DNA of 64,000 nucleotides from UBA2336 sp965227265 (GCA_965227265.1 OZ245738.1:434001-498000), one strand, 5' to 3'; positions 18,646 to 26,972 are shown, counted from the stretch's first letter. Notes: generated by a model from the sequence alone, not told the origin. Numbers and translations are program-made.

Positions 18646-21297
18646 CTATTCACTACGCAACGAATTTACCGGATTGCTGCGCGCAACTTTCAACGCTTGA
18701 AGGCTTATTGTGAACGCAGCGATAACAATGGCTAGTAATCCGGCAAGCAGGAAAATCCATACGTGGATTTCGATCCGATAAGCAAAGCTTTCAAGCCAGC
18801 GGCTCATGCTCCACCAGGCAACTGGCGTTGCAATAACAATCGCGATCCCAATGAGAATAATAAAGTCACGACAGAGAAGTGCCACTACACTGTTAACACT
18901 TGCGCCCAAAACTTTCCGGATGCCGATCTCTTTGGTGCGTTGCTGCGCAGTAAACGCAACTAGTCCAAACAATCCAAGGCAGGCAATGAAAATGCTCATA
19001 CCGGCAAAGATGCTGAACAGCCGTGCGAAACGTTGATCGTTGCGATACTGCAAATCGAAATTGTCATCTACGAAGCTGTAGTGAAACAAGTTGCCGGGGA
19101 ATAAAGTGGCATATAATTTTTCAATTTTATTGATTGTCCCTGCTACGTCCTGTGAGTCGATCCGTATGGAAATGTTGCTCCCTGCACTCGTTCTGCCAAA
19201 GACGATATTCTTTTGTTGCTGGTGTGCAGAGGACCATTTGAAATCTTTATACACGCCAATAATCCGGGCCTGGTAATCACCGATCATCAGCAACTCATCA
19301 ACCGCATAGGCAGGAGTGGGGAAGCCTAAATTTTTTGCCGCTGTTTCGTTAATCATTACGACCCACACTTTCTCGGTGGCATCTTCCTGCGCGGTAATGC
19401 TTCGGAATTCTTTTCCGGCTATAAGCTTTAATCCATACAAGGGTGCAAAGGCAGAGTCTATATATGTTGCAACTCCTTGAAGTGCATCGGTTTTATCATC
19501 TGCAACTTTACGCATTGATGCACCATTCCAGTTAAAGCCCTGCCCGGGCAGCGTAGATGACATGGCTGCTCCGTCAACGCCCGCAAGTTGCTTCACTTCA
19601 TGCATAAATGTATTCATCAATGTCGGGCGATCAACATTGTCGGGAAGCAGACGTGGTGACTGCAACGATACAAGATGTTCCAGGTTAAGACCTAAATCAA
19701 TTGTGCGCATGTAGCGGAGCTGATTCAAGACGATTACCGTACCGGCAATCAAAATAATGCAGGCTGCAAACTGAACAACTACCAAACCTTTACGAAGTGC
19801 CAAGTGCGCTGATACCGAAGAAGTTCTTCCCTTCAGCACAGCAGCCGGGCGAAACGATGACAGCACGAATGCCGGATATAACCCAGCAAGCAATGTGCCG
19901 GCAAATAGTGTAATGCCAATTGACATCAGAAATATTGGCTCAAGCCATTGCGCTATCGAAAGCTTTGTTTCAGCGATATCGTTAACGAAGGGGAGCAGGA
20001 AGAGTGTTAGTAGCAGGGCCAAAATCATAGCACTGACATTCGTGAACGCGGACTCATACAGGAATTGAACAACCAGTTGAGTCCTTCGTGCACCTACCGC
20101 TTTGCGCACACCCACTTCCCGCGAACGGTTTAAGGCGCGTGCAGTAGCGAGGTTAATATAATTTACAAGCGCGATTACCAGTGTGATCACCCCGATCACC
20201 AGAAAGAAGTACAAAGTCTTATAGTTCCCGGCAACAATACTGCCTGCACCCATTACGTCCGCATTCAAATGAATGTCGTGGAAGGATTGCAGATTAAGAG
20301 CACCGCGTGAGCCGCCTTCTTTCAAGGCATCTCCGCGGTGTTTTACAAACACTTCAGTCATCTTGCGTTTCACGGCTGCCCGATCAGCATCGGGATGAAG
20401 CTCCAAGTATGTGGTAAAGTTATTCCAGCTCCAGCCGCCTTCAGGTTCAGTGGAATAGTCGGGGCCTTTCAATAAATCTTCCATCGGCAGCAGCATGGTA
20501 AACTGCAGATGTGAATTCTCAGGAATGTTTTTGAATACTCCGCCTACTGTATAAGTCTTGTCAGTATTACCCGTAACATCAAGCGTCTGACCTTCCGCGG
20601 GTGCGTTGCCAAAATATTTTTTTGCAGCAGCTTCCGACAGCAGAACCGTGCCGGCTGATAATGCTTTCGAGCCACTTACCATCGGGAATGTAAACATGTC
20701 CATGAAGGCATTATCTACGTATAGCGCAGCATCTTCTTCGAATATCCGTTCAGGCGTAACGGGGTTAAAGACGATTGCGTTTTCTGAATGCACGCGTGTA
20801 ACGTTGACAATCTCCGGAACACCCTCTTTCAAGGCCGGTGAGAGTGACTGCGCAGTATAAGCATGTCCGTTTTCCATTGGATCTTCTCCACGTGCATAGG
20901 ACTGCAGCACGCGGTAAAGATTATCCTTGCGTGTATGAAAACGATCGAAGCTAGATTCAAAAGCCACATATTGAAAGATGATCAGGCAACAGGTCATGCC
21001 GATCGAAAGGCCAACAATGTTAAGCGATGAGAAGCTCTTGTTAGTAAACAGATTTCTCCGTGCGATCGTAAAGTAGTTTTTAAGCATACCGGTTGATTGG
21101 TTTGATGATGTGAACGACCGGATAAACCCCGGCCTGAAATATTTAATAACACGCCACGAAAAAGTTGCTTTCGCTTTAAAGGGCGAACGTTCAGACTCTT
21201 TGCGGAACAATTCGGTCAGATCACCCTCGAGTTCTTCGAGATAATCTTCACGGCAAAACCACCGCAGCAACCGGATCGCGCTTTTCGGAGGTTGCAT
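18646..21297 (-). CDS. FtsX/MacB-type permease with PadR-linked N-terminal prefix domain
   Basis: 883 residues. The first 75 (LLRWFCREDYLEELEGDLTELF...) are the permease prefix domain found only in permeases encoded beside PadR repressors. After it come MacB-core and FtsX repeats: first helix LNIVGLSIGMTCCLIIFQYV, then NRSREVGVRKAVGARR and, near the C-terminus, QRTKEIGIRKVLGASV. The ATG overlaps the PadR stop by one base (TAATG), so the pair is coupled. GC content is visibly higher than in the two other permeases here. Cargo unknown; no ATPase is encoded in the window. Confidence 0.88.
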   Translation of the reverse strand: MQPPKSAIRLLRWFCREDYLEELEGDLTELFRKESERSPFKAKATFSWRVIKYFRPGFIRSFTSSNQSTGMLKNYFTIARRNLFTNKSFSSLNIVGLSIGMTCCLIIFQYVAFESSFDRFHTRKDNLYRVLQSYARGEDPMENGHAYTAQSLSPALKEGVPEIVNVTRVHSENAIVFNPVTPERIFEEDAALYVDNAFMDMFTFPMVSGSKALSAGTVLLSEAAAKKYFGNAPAEGQTLDVTGNTDKTYTVGGVFKNIPENSHLQFTMLLPMEDLLKGPDYSTEPEGGWSWNNFTTYLELHPDADRAAVKRKMTEVFVKHRGDALKEGGSRGALNLQSFHDIHLNADVMGAGSIVAGNYKTLYFFLVIGVITLVIALVNYINLATARALNRSREVGVRKAVGARRTQLVVQFLYESAFTNVSAMILALLLTLFLLPFVNDIAETKLSIAQWLEPIFLMSIGITLFAGTLLAGLYPAFVLSSFRPAAVLKGRTSSVSAHLALRKGLVVVQFAACIILIAGTVIVLNQLRYMRTIDLGLNLEHLVSLQSPRLLPDNVDRPTLMNTFMHEVKQLAGVDGAAMSSTLPGQGFNWNGASMRKVADDKTDALQGVATYIDSAFAPLYGLKLIAGKEFRSITAQEDATEKVWVVMINETAAKNLGFPTPAYAVDELLMIGDYQARIIGVYKDFKWSSAHQQQKNIVFGRTSAGSNISIRIDSQDVAGTINKIEKLYATLFPGNLFHYSFVDDNFDLQYRNDQRFARLFSIFAGMSIFIACLGLFGLVAFTAQQRTKEIGIRKVLGASVNSVVALLCRDFIILIGIAIVIATPVAWWSMSRWLESFAYRIEIHVWIFLLAGLLAIVIAAFTISLQALKVARSNPVNSLRSE

Positions 21298-21623
21298 TAG
21301 TTGAAGGAGATTTTAGGAATGCGTTTGTAGATCGCGTTGCGCAGAGAATATTGTTCATCGAGCATGCGCTTACCCAATGCCGTAATCACATAAAACCTTT
21401 TGCGCCTTCCGCCACGGTCTTCGGTAATGCCGCCAAACCGCGAGTCCACGAAACCTTTTTCCTCCATACGCTTCAATGCAACGTGAACCGCGCTTACGTT
21501 AACTTTTCGCTCAAGCTCTTTTTCAAGACTTTCTAAAATAGAAACGCCATAAGCTTCATCGTGCTGTGAGGCTACCGTGAGCAAGACCAATTCTTCAAAT
21601 TCACCCAATGAGTGCTGCGACAT
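21297..21623 (-). CDS. PadR-family transcriptional repressor
   Basis: 108 residues, a single winged-helix domain: GEFEELVLLTVASQHDEAYGVSILESLEKELERKVNVSAVHVALKRMEEKGFVDSRFGG, with the family's basic wing (EDRGGRRKRFYVITALGKRML). It lacks a long C-terminal dimerisation helix, as in the PadR-s2 subgroup. It is coupled to the prefix-domain permease downstream (TAATG) and preceded 14 bp upstream by a 15-bp inverted repeat that is a likely autoregulatory operator. In this arrangement the repressor usually controls its own permease in response to a ligand or membrane stress. Confidence 0.9.
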   Translation of the reverse strand: MSQHSLGEFEELVLLTVASQHDEAYGVSILESLEKELERKVNVSAVHVALKRMEEKGFVDSRFGGITEDRGGRRKRFYVITALGKRMLDEQYSLRNAIYKRIPKISFN

Positions 21624-21637
21624 AAATGAGGGATTTC

Positions 21638-21681
21638 CTTAGCAAACGTGAATTAAATAAATATGTTTCACTTTTGCTAAG
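21638..21681. promoter_or_regulatory. PadR operator: interrupted 15-bp inverted repeat
   Basis: Left arm CTTAGCAAACGTGAA (21638-21652) and right arm TTCACTTTTGCTAAG (21667-21681) are complementary at 14 of 15 positions with a 14-bp AT-rich spacer. It begins 14 bp upstream of the PadR start, within the expected promoter region, so binding would block the padR-permease operon. Confidence 0.7.
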
Positions 21682-21824
21682 TAAATTGTGCTTTGTCACT
21701 AACGTCACCTCGAGCGTACATTCCAATAATAAATGTTCAGTGCTGACTGCCAGAGGTCTCTTCACGGAAGTAACTACACTCCAGTTTAGGGAATTATGTA
21801 TCTTCGAATAGTAAATCCATCCCG

Positions 21825-22358
21825 ATGAGAACTCAGACAATTTATGCGGTACTGTATATGCTGGTTTTTGCCAGCTGCGTATCGGATAATGACATTCAAA
21901 AACCTGTCGTTCCCGATGTTGGGTACATTAAAGCCAAGGTTAATGGGAAAGAACAAGTCTTTACCATACCGTCTGACGAACTGGGTGCGAATTGTATTCG
22001 TCCGGGTGTGGTTAACCTGACGTTTCGGGAGAACACAAACTCAACCAAGTACTGGTCGATCACTATTTACCATAGTTATGTTGCGCTTGATGTTCATGAT
22101 CTGCCTTTACCGTTCATCATCTCCGGACCAACCCCTAACGTTGACGGAAAATTACCCGAAGCCCATGTTGCGATAGGCGATAACCATGTTGGTTTTTACG
22201 GAACCATGTATGCACAAGGCTCTACATTTGATCATCCCTTCACGGTAACCCTTACTTCGGTTGAAGGCAATGTTGTGCGCGGCACCTTTCACGGTAAAGC
22301 ATTCGGAGTGTTTAAAGAAGGGAGTTTCGCAGCTGAATTGCCGGTGGAGAGTTGGTAG
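21825..22358 (+). CDS. Putative lipoprotein, DUF6252-like
   Basis: 177 residues beginning with a lipoprotein signal (MRTQTIYAVLYMLVFASC, lipobox VFASC). The mature part is a single beta-rich domain: VGYIKAKVNGKEQVF, STKYWSITIYHSYVAL and VTLTSVEGNVVRGTFHGKAF resemble DUF6252-type Bacteroidota lipoproteins; the match is from pattern memory. It is transcribed away from padR and ends two bases before the first attC-like sequence of the cassette array, so it marks the chromosomal boundary. Confidence 0.6.
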   Translation: MRTQTIYAVLYMLVFASCVSDNDIQKPVVPDVGYIKAKVNGKEQVFTIPSDELGANCIRPGVVNLTFRENTNSTKYWSITIYHSYVALDVHDLPLPFIISGPTPNVDGKLPEAHVAIGDNHVGFYGTMYAQGSTFDHPFTVTLTSVEGNVVRGTFHGKAFGVFKEGSFAAELPVESW

Positions 22359-22361
22359 TTA

Positions 22362-22413
22362 AACGTTTATTGACGGCTGGGGCTTTAGGTGTATATGTTT
22401 TATAGCTTTTGTT
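22362..22413 (-). repeat. attC site 1, shortened (array end)
   Basis: AAC to GTT spans 52 bp. The GTT side (ATAGCTTTTGTTAGCGG) matches other sites, but the AAC side does not pair with it, so this terminal site looks eroded. It lies between the lipoprotein stop (22358) and the first cassette gene. Confidence 0.6.
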
Positions 22414-22426
22414 AGCGGTAGTGTTT

Positions 22427-23071
22427 CTATCCTTCATTTGCAAGGAACTCTTTTATCTTGTCAATAAATGGTTTCATTCTCCAATAACCTTTTTTAGAAT
22501 CTTCCAAGTCCATTTCAACTTGCCTGGCTGCTTCACTTTCTAAATGAGCCAAATTTCTAAGTGCATAGATGTTTTTTATGTCTTCTGAATATGCAGAGTC
22601 AATAAATCCAATTCTTACTGCACAGTCAACTCTGTCTTTGAATGGTATGCTATTTTTGGGTGTCTTTGTGTCCTTGTAGACACAAGTAAATATGTCTGCC
22701 CCATCGTAAGTAAACTTTGTCAAGCCACCTAAGGAACTGACCGGTTTATATGCTTTGTGCGTCTGAAGGGCTTTAACTTCTGCATGATGAGGGTATTTGT
22801 CCCATAACAGATATGTTGTCGCAGCTTCATAAATTGAAGCATATTGAATTATCTGAAACTTTACGAAAGGGTGAATTTCGTCACCTACAACATAAAGACC
22901 CTCCATTAATTTTGAAATATATCTTGCAGAATAAAAAGCACGTCCTACTTTGTTTCTTAATTCTATATTGTCTATAAAGTCAAATTGATTAATGTGCCAA
23001 TCAATATCTCCAGGTAAATCACGTTTGCAATAATCATTAATTTGTTCTCTGAGTCCTTGTTCTAATGGCAT
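22427..23071 (-). CDS. Cassette gene: unrecognised 214-residue cytosolic protein
   Basis: No signal peptide or membrane helix; helical, with KNIYALRNLAHLESEAARQ near residue 170 that faintly resembles HEPN-type RNxxxH motifs but has the wrong spacing (R-x3-H), so I do not call it HEPN. The cassette is chimeric: its 3' end (GTTAGCGGTAGTG on the complement) does not match its 5' end (GTATGGGCAAGGTGG), unlike all other cassettes. A 119-bp leader before the start carries the first 15 codons of another, truncated frame. Function unknown. Confidence 0.6.
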   Translation of the reverse strand: MPLEQGLREQINDYCKRDLPGDIDWHINQFDFIDNIELRNKVGRAFYSARYISKLMEGLYVVGDEIHPFVKFQIIQYASIYEAATTYLLWDKYPHHAEVKALQTHKAYKPVSSLGGLTKFTYDGADIFTCVYKDTKTPKNSIPFKDRVDCAVRIGFIDSAYSEDIKNIYALRNLAHLESEAARQVEMDLEDSKKGYWRMKPFIDKIKEFLANEG

Positions 23072-23083
23072 AGATTTCTACTT

Positions 23084-23190
23084 TTTATATTTACTCTGAA
23101 TGTTTGCAATGTAATGTCTCTATTGCTCTATGCTATGAATTTCGTCAACATTGTATTTCATTTTCATGTATCAATTGTCCGACCACCTTG
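23084..23190 (-). pseudogene. Possible truncated cassette remnant upstream of gene 22427-23071
   Basis: On the minus strand, after the 5' cassette end, a short frame (MKMKYNVDEIHSIEQ) opens and stops after 15 codons. Together with the mismatched ends of this cassette, this looks like the start of a lost cassette fused by deletion to the present gene. Confidence 0.35.
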
Positions 23191-23194
23191 CCCA

Positions 23195-23271
23195 TACGTT
23201 TGGCTATAAGGCGTTTGCCTTACCTTAATTCAAAAATAAACAATAAAGGCAAATGACTTATAGACTTTGTT
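23195..23271 (-). repeat. attC site 2 (subfamily III, mutated core)
   Basis: 77 bp, near-identical in its interior to sites at 26897 and 28004. The AAC core reads ATACG instead of AACG, a lost base in the R' box (cassette strand CGTATGGGC), so crossover here is probably impaired. Confidence 0.8.
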
Positions 23272-24312
23272 AGGGCAGTTTAAAATTCGCCTAGTCAATT
23301 TGTAATCTTGAGTGTCAGTATTTTTGTCAGTAATCCACTGACAAACATATCCGTGTTCGTCCCAAGAAATAACTCTAACTAATATTTGTGATGACGAAGA
23401 TTTATCATTTGTTTTCAATGCTTGTTCATCAATTAAACCAAAAGTGTCTGATGAAATAATGCCCCAAGCTAAGAACCGTCTTAAAATTATATTTCCTTTG
23501 TTGTCAGTGTAATTCATTGAAATGTCTGTCCTTGTAAATGTTGTTGGTGCGCCATTCGTTGATACGAATTCTCCAGTTTTAATATGTTGAGGGACATATA
23601 CTTTGTCTGTGTATGGGCAATTAAACCATATGTCTGAAATACTAACATTCAAATCAACAGTCTGTAATTTCAATACTTGCAGGTCTTTGGAATTAGCAAA
23701 CGTATTTACAATGTTTGAATTAAACAGAACGCTATCTTTGAAAACGTACTCAGTCATAACTGATTTATTGCCGTTCGGATACGCTATCATCAGTAATCTG
23801 AAATTGGTTTTGTCAAAAAAGTTCATAGTCGCGTAACCGTTATCGGCTGTTGCGGTTACTACAAAACAGTCGAAGTTGTTAAATTTTTGATCTGGTAGTC
23901 GTTCTAATTCATATTTTAATTGTTTGTACCCATATTGAATTTGATTGTACGTTTTAAGTTTAATTTCCTCTTTCGATTGTAGATCCTTAATGTGGATAAT
24001 TGAGTTTCCATCAATCCTGCTGATTTTATCTCCATTAAAGAAAGTAGTTTGCGGAGAGTGTGTTTTTGATAAAACACACTGAACATACTTTTTACCTGTC
24101 TTTAGTTGTTCATTTATAATTGCAGTGGTCTGGTCTGGTTGAATAAGTAAATAATTTATTCTGCTTGATTCAATTTTGGAAATTCGCAATTCGCCACCAC
24201 AAAAAATTAAGGAAGAGTCCACGATTTGCCTTGCAGTCAGTTCATTCTGACTCTGTCCATACAAAAGTGTCGGTAGGAGAGATAATAATGTAATAAAGAA
24301 TCGTGCTATCAA
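23230..24312 (-). CDS. Cassette gene: secreted protein, lipoprotein-sorting-like
   Basis: 360 residues with a signal peptide (MIARFFITLLSLLPTLLYGQ). Segments such as FFDKTNFRLLMIAYPNG and VMTEYVFKDSVLF resemble beta-sheet proteins of the outer-membrane lipoprotein carrier fold (LolA/LolB-like), a tentative match. The start is TTG at 24312; no in-frame ATG exists between the cassette 5' end and this codon. The last residues (about YKSFAFIVYF) are read from the attC site, because the stop lies within site 2: translation runs through the recombination site. Function unknown. Confidence 0.65.
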   Translation of the reverse strand: MIARFFITLLSLLPTLLYGQSQNELTARQIVDSSLIFCGGELRISKIESSRINYLLIQPDQTTAIINEQLKTGKKYVQCVLSKTHSPQTTFFNGDKISRIDGNSIIHIKDLQSKEEIKLKTYNQIQYGYKQLKYELERLPDQKFNNFDCFVVTATADNGYATMNFFDKTNFRLLMIAYPNGNKSVMTEYVFKDSVLFNSNIVNTFANSKDLQVLKLQTVDLNVSISDIWFNCPYTDKVYVPQHIKTGEFVSTNGAPTTFTRTDISMNYTDNKGNIILRRFLAWGIISSDTFGLIDEQALKTNDKSSSSQILVRVISWDEHGYVCQWITDKNTDTQDYKLTRRILNCPNKVYKSFAFIVYF

Positions 24313-24335
24313 TATGTCGTTTTTAAATTGCCCCT

Positions 24336-24416
24336 AACGTTTATGTATAAGCCGTGGCGCTGAGCAAAAATAAAAAAATGTCCTCCTTATCAGCGCCATG
24401 GATTATACATTTTGTT
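24336..24416 (-). repeat. attC site 3 (subfamily II)
   Basis: 81 bp. Outer pairing AACGTTTATGTATAAGCC against the TTATACATTTTGTT side, inner pairing GGCGCTGA/TCAGCGCC. Interior almost identical to the site at 29159. Confidence 0.9.
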
Positions 24417-24428
24417 AGCGGCTGGCAC

Positions 24429-25088
24429 TTATTCACCAATTTGAATTGGTTTATCGAGTTTTCTTAAAATCCATTTTTTGTCAATCCATTGTCCTTTATC
24501 CCATTTCTTTGTCCAAATGCTTTTGAACCGTGGGGCTATCTTTGAAGAGTCCGGCACGTAAGTCAGTACATCAACGGAAGTGAAATAAAATTCAACAAAT
24601 TGCCCTAGATGACTGTGATGATTAATATCAACTAACTCATATCTATTTTTTAAATCGTTTAAGTTCGAAATAAACTCAAACGGGTCTTTCTTGCTTAGTG
24701 AATCTGAGTGTACAACTTTAATTAATTCGTCCCAATTCTTATATATCTGAACTTCGTTGTCAGCCTTCACCAACTTTAGATTGGAAATTGAGGTGTCATA
24801 CTCCAAGTTGATAGAAAAATCATTGATAAATCTCTTTGGTCCGAGAATGACTAATTCTAATGTGTTATCCTCACGAGAAAGTTGAAGAGCGTATCTCGAT
24901 CTCTGAATTGAGTCGTTTTGCCAATACCCATTTGGTCCCCTATCCATAAAATGTAAGTGCTGCAAAGTTCTTAAATCCGCGGAGTCAATTTCGTCAATAA
25001 GTTCTTTTGCTTTCTCGTCTATCCGTTCTCCACAGGAAAAAATGAAGAGTCCAATTGTCAGAATTATTAATTGTAGAAATCTTGTCAT
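24429..25088 (-). CDS. Cassette gene: unrecognised lipoprotein
   Basis: 219 residues starting with a lipoprotein signal (MTRFLQLIILTIGLFIFSC, lipobox FIFSC). The remainder is a beta-rich domain with no family assigned; YELVDINHHSHLGQFVEFYFTSVD and KKWILRKLDKPI are the best-defined strands. The cassette ends pair over 17 positions (GTTAGCGGCAAGCACTT against GTTAGCGGCTGGCACTT), and the ATG follows the 5' end immediately, leaving essentially no leader. Function unknown. Confidence 0.7.
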   Translation of the reverse strand: MTRFLQLIILTIGLFIFSCGERIDEKAKELIDEIDSADLRTLQHLHFMDRGPNGYWQNDSIQRSRYALQLSREDNTLELVILGPKRFINDFSINLEYDTSISNLKLVKADNEVQIYKNWDELIKVVHSDSLSKKDPFEFISNLNDLKNRYELVDINHHSHLGQFVEFYFTSVDVLTYVPDSSKIAPRFKSIWTKKWDKGQWIDKKWILRKLDKPIQIGE

Positions 25089-25102
25089 AAGTGCTTGCCG
25101 CT

Positions 25103-25180
25103 AACGTTCGTGTTTATGACGTTGTGTTGTTAAAAATAATAAACGTCAGACCGATAACACAATGGCATAAACACTTTGTT
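25103..25180 (-). repeat. attC site 4 (subfamily I)
   Basis: 78 bp, near-identical to the sites at 28587 and 32817, sharing AACACAATGGCATAAACACT before GTT. Confidence 0.9.
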
Positions 25181-25202
25181 GGCGGCTGGCATCTAGTCCC
25201 CG

Positions 25203-25697
25203 TCACTGAGGTGCTTCATCTAGTCCATTAGCCTTCACTACCTTAATCACTTCAGAGTAGACTAAACCTATTTTTTCTTTTAGCCAAGTCTTTGTCAGCC
25301 GTTGAGAAAACGAGACTGTAACCGATGAATTTTTTGGTTTTGTAAATTTAATTAATGTCGTGTCTTCGTCCATTTTGTTAGCTGACGCTCGTCCATGTGC
25401 CAAAGCATCCCTTACGCTTACAATATCTCTATTAACTTTTTTCTCAAGTTCACCATTGGCTATTTCACTATTGTAACGGTCAATTAATTGTCCTAGCGAA
25501 GAATAGTCAGTCATTGCATTTTCTGGAATATTGTCGCCCACTGCAAAAGAATTAATACTGACTCCAAGTCCGATGGGATTATGTGGTTGACTTCCTTTCT
25601 CGTAAAGAGCTCCTCTCAAAACAAATTCCAGGGATTGCAAATTGGCATAGAGCTTACCAATTAAAAATAGTATTTCGTCCTCGTCCCTTATTGTCAT
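25203..25697 (-). CDS. Cassette gene: HEPN-like protein
   Basis: 164 residues, cytosolic, helical. VSVRDALAHGRA contains R96-x4-H101 in the context RDALAHG, the RX4-6H motif of HEPN domains, which are RNases of toxin-antitoxin and phage-defence systems. Length and the long helix LFLIGKLYANLQSLEFVLRGAL fit a single HEPN-like fold. There is no partner antitoxin of the MNT type beside it. It shares one cassette with the membrane protein 25724-26218, upstream of it on the minus strand, with only a 25-bp junction carrying an attC remnant. Confidence 0.6.
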   Translation of the reverse strand: MTIRDEDEILFLIGKLYANLQSLEFVLRGALYEKGSQPHNPIGLGVSINSFAVGDNIPENAMTDYSSLGQLIDRYNSEIANGELEKKVNRDIVSVRDALAHGRASANKMDEDTTLIKFTKPKNSSVTVSFSQRLTKTWLKEKIGLVYSEVIKVVKANGLDEAPQ

Positions 25698-25701
25698 TTT
25701 G

Positions 25702-25720
25702 GTTTTTGTTGGTGGTTGGC
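25702..25720 (-). repeat. attC remnant between two genes of one cassette
   Basis: Only the R''-like end is left: GTTGGTGGTTGGC on the plus strand, directly beside the HEPN-like start. No AAC-side partner or stem follows. Confidence 0.5.
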
Positions 25721-25723
25721 GCT

Positions 25724-26218
25724 TTAATTTATCATTTCCTTAGGTCCTTGTTTTTTTATCTGTCTGCCGAACCAGAGTCCCACAATTATCACTGGAACGA
25801 CTCCATACATTGTCACCCAATACATTGGCTTGAAGTAGTAGTCGTAAAATGGATTGCTAAAACCACCTATGTTGTCGATTCCTTCTTGAATAAATCCAAC
25901 CGAACTACCAATCAAAGTCCCTGTCACTAAAGTTATCAATCCGTATTTTATTCCTGTCCAAAGTTCATTTTTTCGTTTTACTAGAATCTCAACTCCTGCA
26001 AGTTGTCCGAAGAAGTAAGCCATTGTCAGTAGTCCAATTGCCCCAATCAACAAGTGATACCAGAATTCAACGTCAAAAATCCAAAATACTGCTTTAGATA
26101 ATTTTTGGTCCCAACTGAAAATAACGCAACCAAAAAGGATGTATGCAATCAAAAGTCCAATGAGTCCGGACTTTATAGCAAGTCGTTGTCCAATTTGTTT
26201 AGCCTTTTTTTTGTCCAC
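25724..26218 (-). CDS. Cassette gene: four-helix membrane protein
   Basis: The frame is open to 26395, but its first 59 residues are translated from the attC site at 26257-26377 and are not protein-like; GTG at 26218 (VDKKKAKQIGQ) is the likely start, giving 164 residues. Four membrane helices are seen: LIGLLIAYILFGCVIF, YHLLIGAIGLLTMAYFFG, YGLITLVTGTLIGSSVGF and WVTMYGVVPVIIVGLWFG. No family recognised. Paired with the HEPN-like gene in one two-gene cassette; membrane partner or inhibitor is only a guess. Confidence 0.6.
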   Translation of the reverse strand: MDKKKAKQIGQRLAIKSGLIGLLIAYILFGCVIFSWDQKLSKAVFWIFDVEFWYHLLIGAIGLLTMAYFFGQLAGVEILVKRKNELWTGIKYGLITLVTGTLIGSSVGFIQEGIDNIGGFSNPFYDYYFKPMYWVTMYGVVPVIIVGLWFGRQIKKQGPKEMIN

Positions 26219-26256
26219 AGTTACTTGGTTGATTGTCTGTCCAGATGCTTGCCGCC

Positions 26257-26377
26257 AACGCTTATGTTTATGACGGCTTGGGTTTTCGAAGCGCACCACT
26301 GTCCCACGTTGCTGAACGAAATTAAGAAACAAAACTTCAAACCTACCATCACCCCAAGCTGGCATAAACATTTTGTT
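26257..26377 (-). repeat. attC site 5 (subfamily IV, long)
   Basis: 121 bp; terminal stem with a long inner loop holding CTGTCCCACG and GAACGAAATTAAG, shared with the other long sites. Confidence 0.85.
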
Positions 26378-26397
26378 GTGTGCAGTTTGCGTCAACT

Positions 26398-26874
26398 CTA
26401 TCTAAAATAATAAGTCGGTTTTTTCTTCTTCGTCCAAATTCCTGATTCTCTCGTTCGTATGATTCGTCCGCTTTTGTCCACTTGATAAAGTCTCTTTCCT
26501 CTTATTGCAAGTCGGTCCGATATTCCACTCACACTTCTACCTTGTCCACCACCGCTAATTAGTCCAATGACAAACTCTTCATTTTTAATTCTATTTGATT
26601 TCTCGTCAGAAGATAGCACCAATGAATCAGGCATTCCGTCCCTCGTCAACGTGTCATAAACGTTCGTGAAATTCAAATAGACTGTCTTGTTTGAAACTTT
26701 CCATTGTCCGACAGACCACGAACTTGCTAAGTCAAAGTGCCACTCATATCGGAACGTTGAGTCGACTCTCAGTTCCAAACTGTGTCCGTAATAGGCATTG
26801 TATTTTCCTGTCAAACGTTGTCCCGAAGCTACGAAGCTGATTGTTGTCAGAAGTAATATTGTCGTTAGTCTCAT
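26398..26874 (-). CDS. Cassette gene: unrecognised secreted protein
   Basis: 158 residues with a signal peptide (MRLTTILLLTTISFVASGQ). LELRVDSTFRYEWHFDLASSWSVGQWKVSNKTVYL has the strand pattern of lipocalin-like Bacteroidota proteins, but I cannot assign a family. A glycine-rich loop (ISGGGQGRSVSG) interrupts the sheet. The start ATG is 20 bp from the cassette 5' end. Cassette ends match over 16 positions (GTTGTGTGCAATTTGC against GTTGTGTGCAGTTTGC). Confidence 0.65.
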   Translation of the reverse strand: MRLTTILLLTTISFVASGQRLTGKYNAYYGHSLELRVDSTFRYEWHFDLASSWSVGQWKVSNKTVYLNFTNVYDTLTRDGMPDSLVLSSDEKSNRIKNEEFVIGLISGGGQGRSVSGISDRLAIRGKRLYQVDKSGRIIRTRESGIWTKKKKPTYYFR

Positions 26875-26896
26875 TGTCGGTTAGCAAATTGCACAC

Positions 26897-26972
26897 AACG
26901 TTTGGCTATAAGCCGTTTGCTTTACAAAAATAAAAATAAACAAAAGAAAGCAAATGGATTATAGACTTTGTT
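26897..26972 (-). repeat. attC site 6 (subfamily III)
   Basis: 76 bp with GGCTATAAGCCG pairing with the TTATAGAC side; interior like sites 23195 and 28004. Confidence 0.9.

Noticed and set aside
9497..21297. Complete MacAB-type efflux systems
   Set aside because: Only permeases are present; no MacA-like adaptor or ABC ATPase is encoded near any of the three.
22427..23071. HEPN assignment for the first cassette gene from LRNLAHLE
   Set aside because: Spacing between R and H is three residues, not four to six, and no second feature supports it.
26219..26395. Extended N-terminus of the membrane-protein frame
   Set aside because: These 59 residues are read through attC site 5 and have no protein-like character; the GTG at 26218 fits better.
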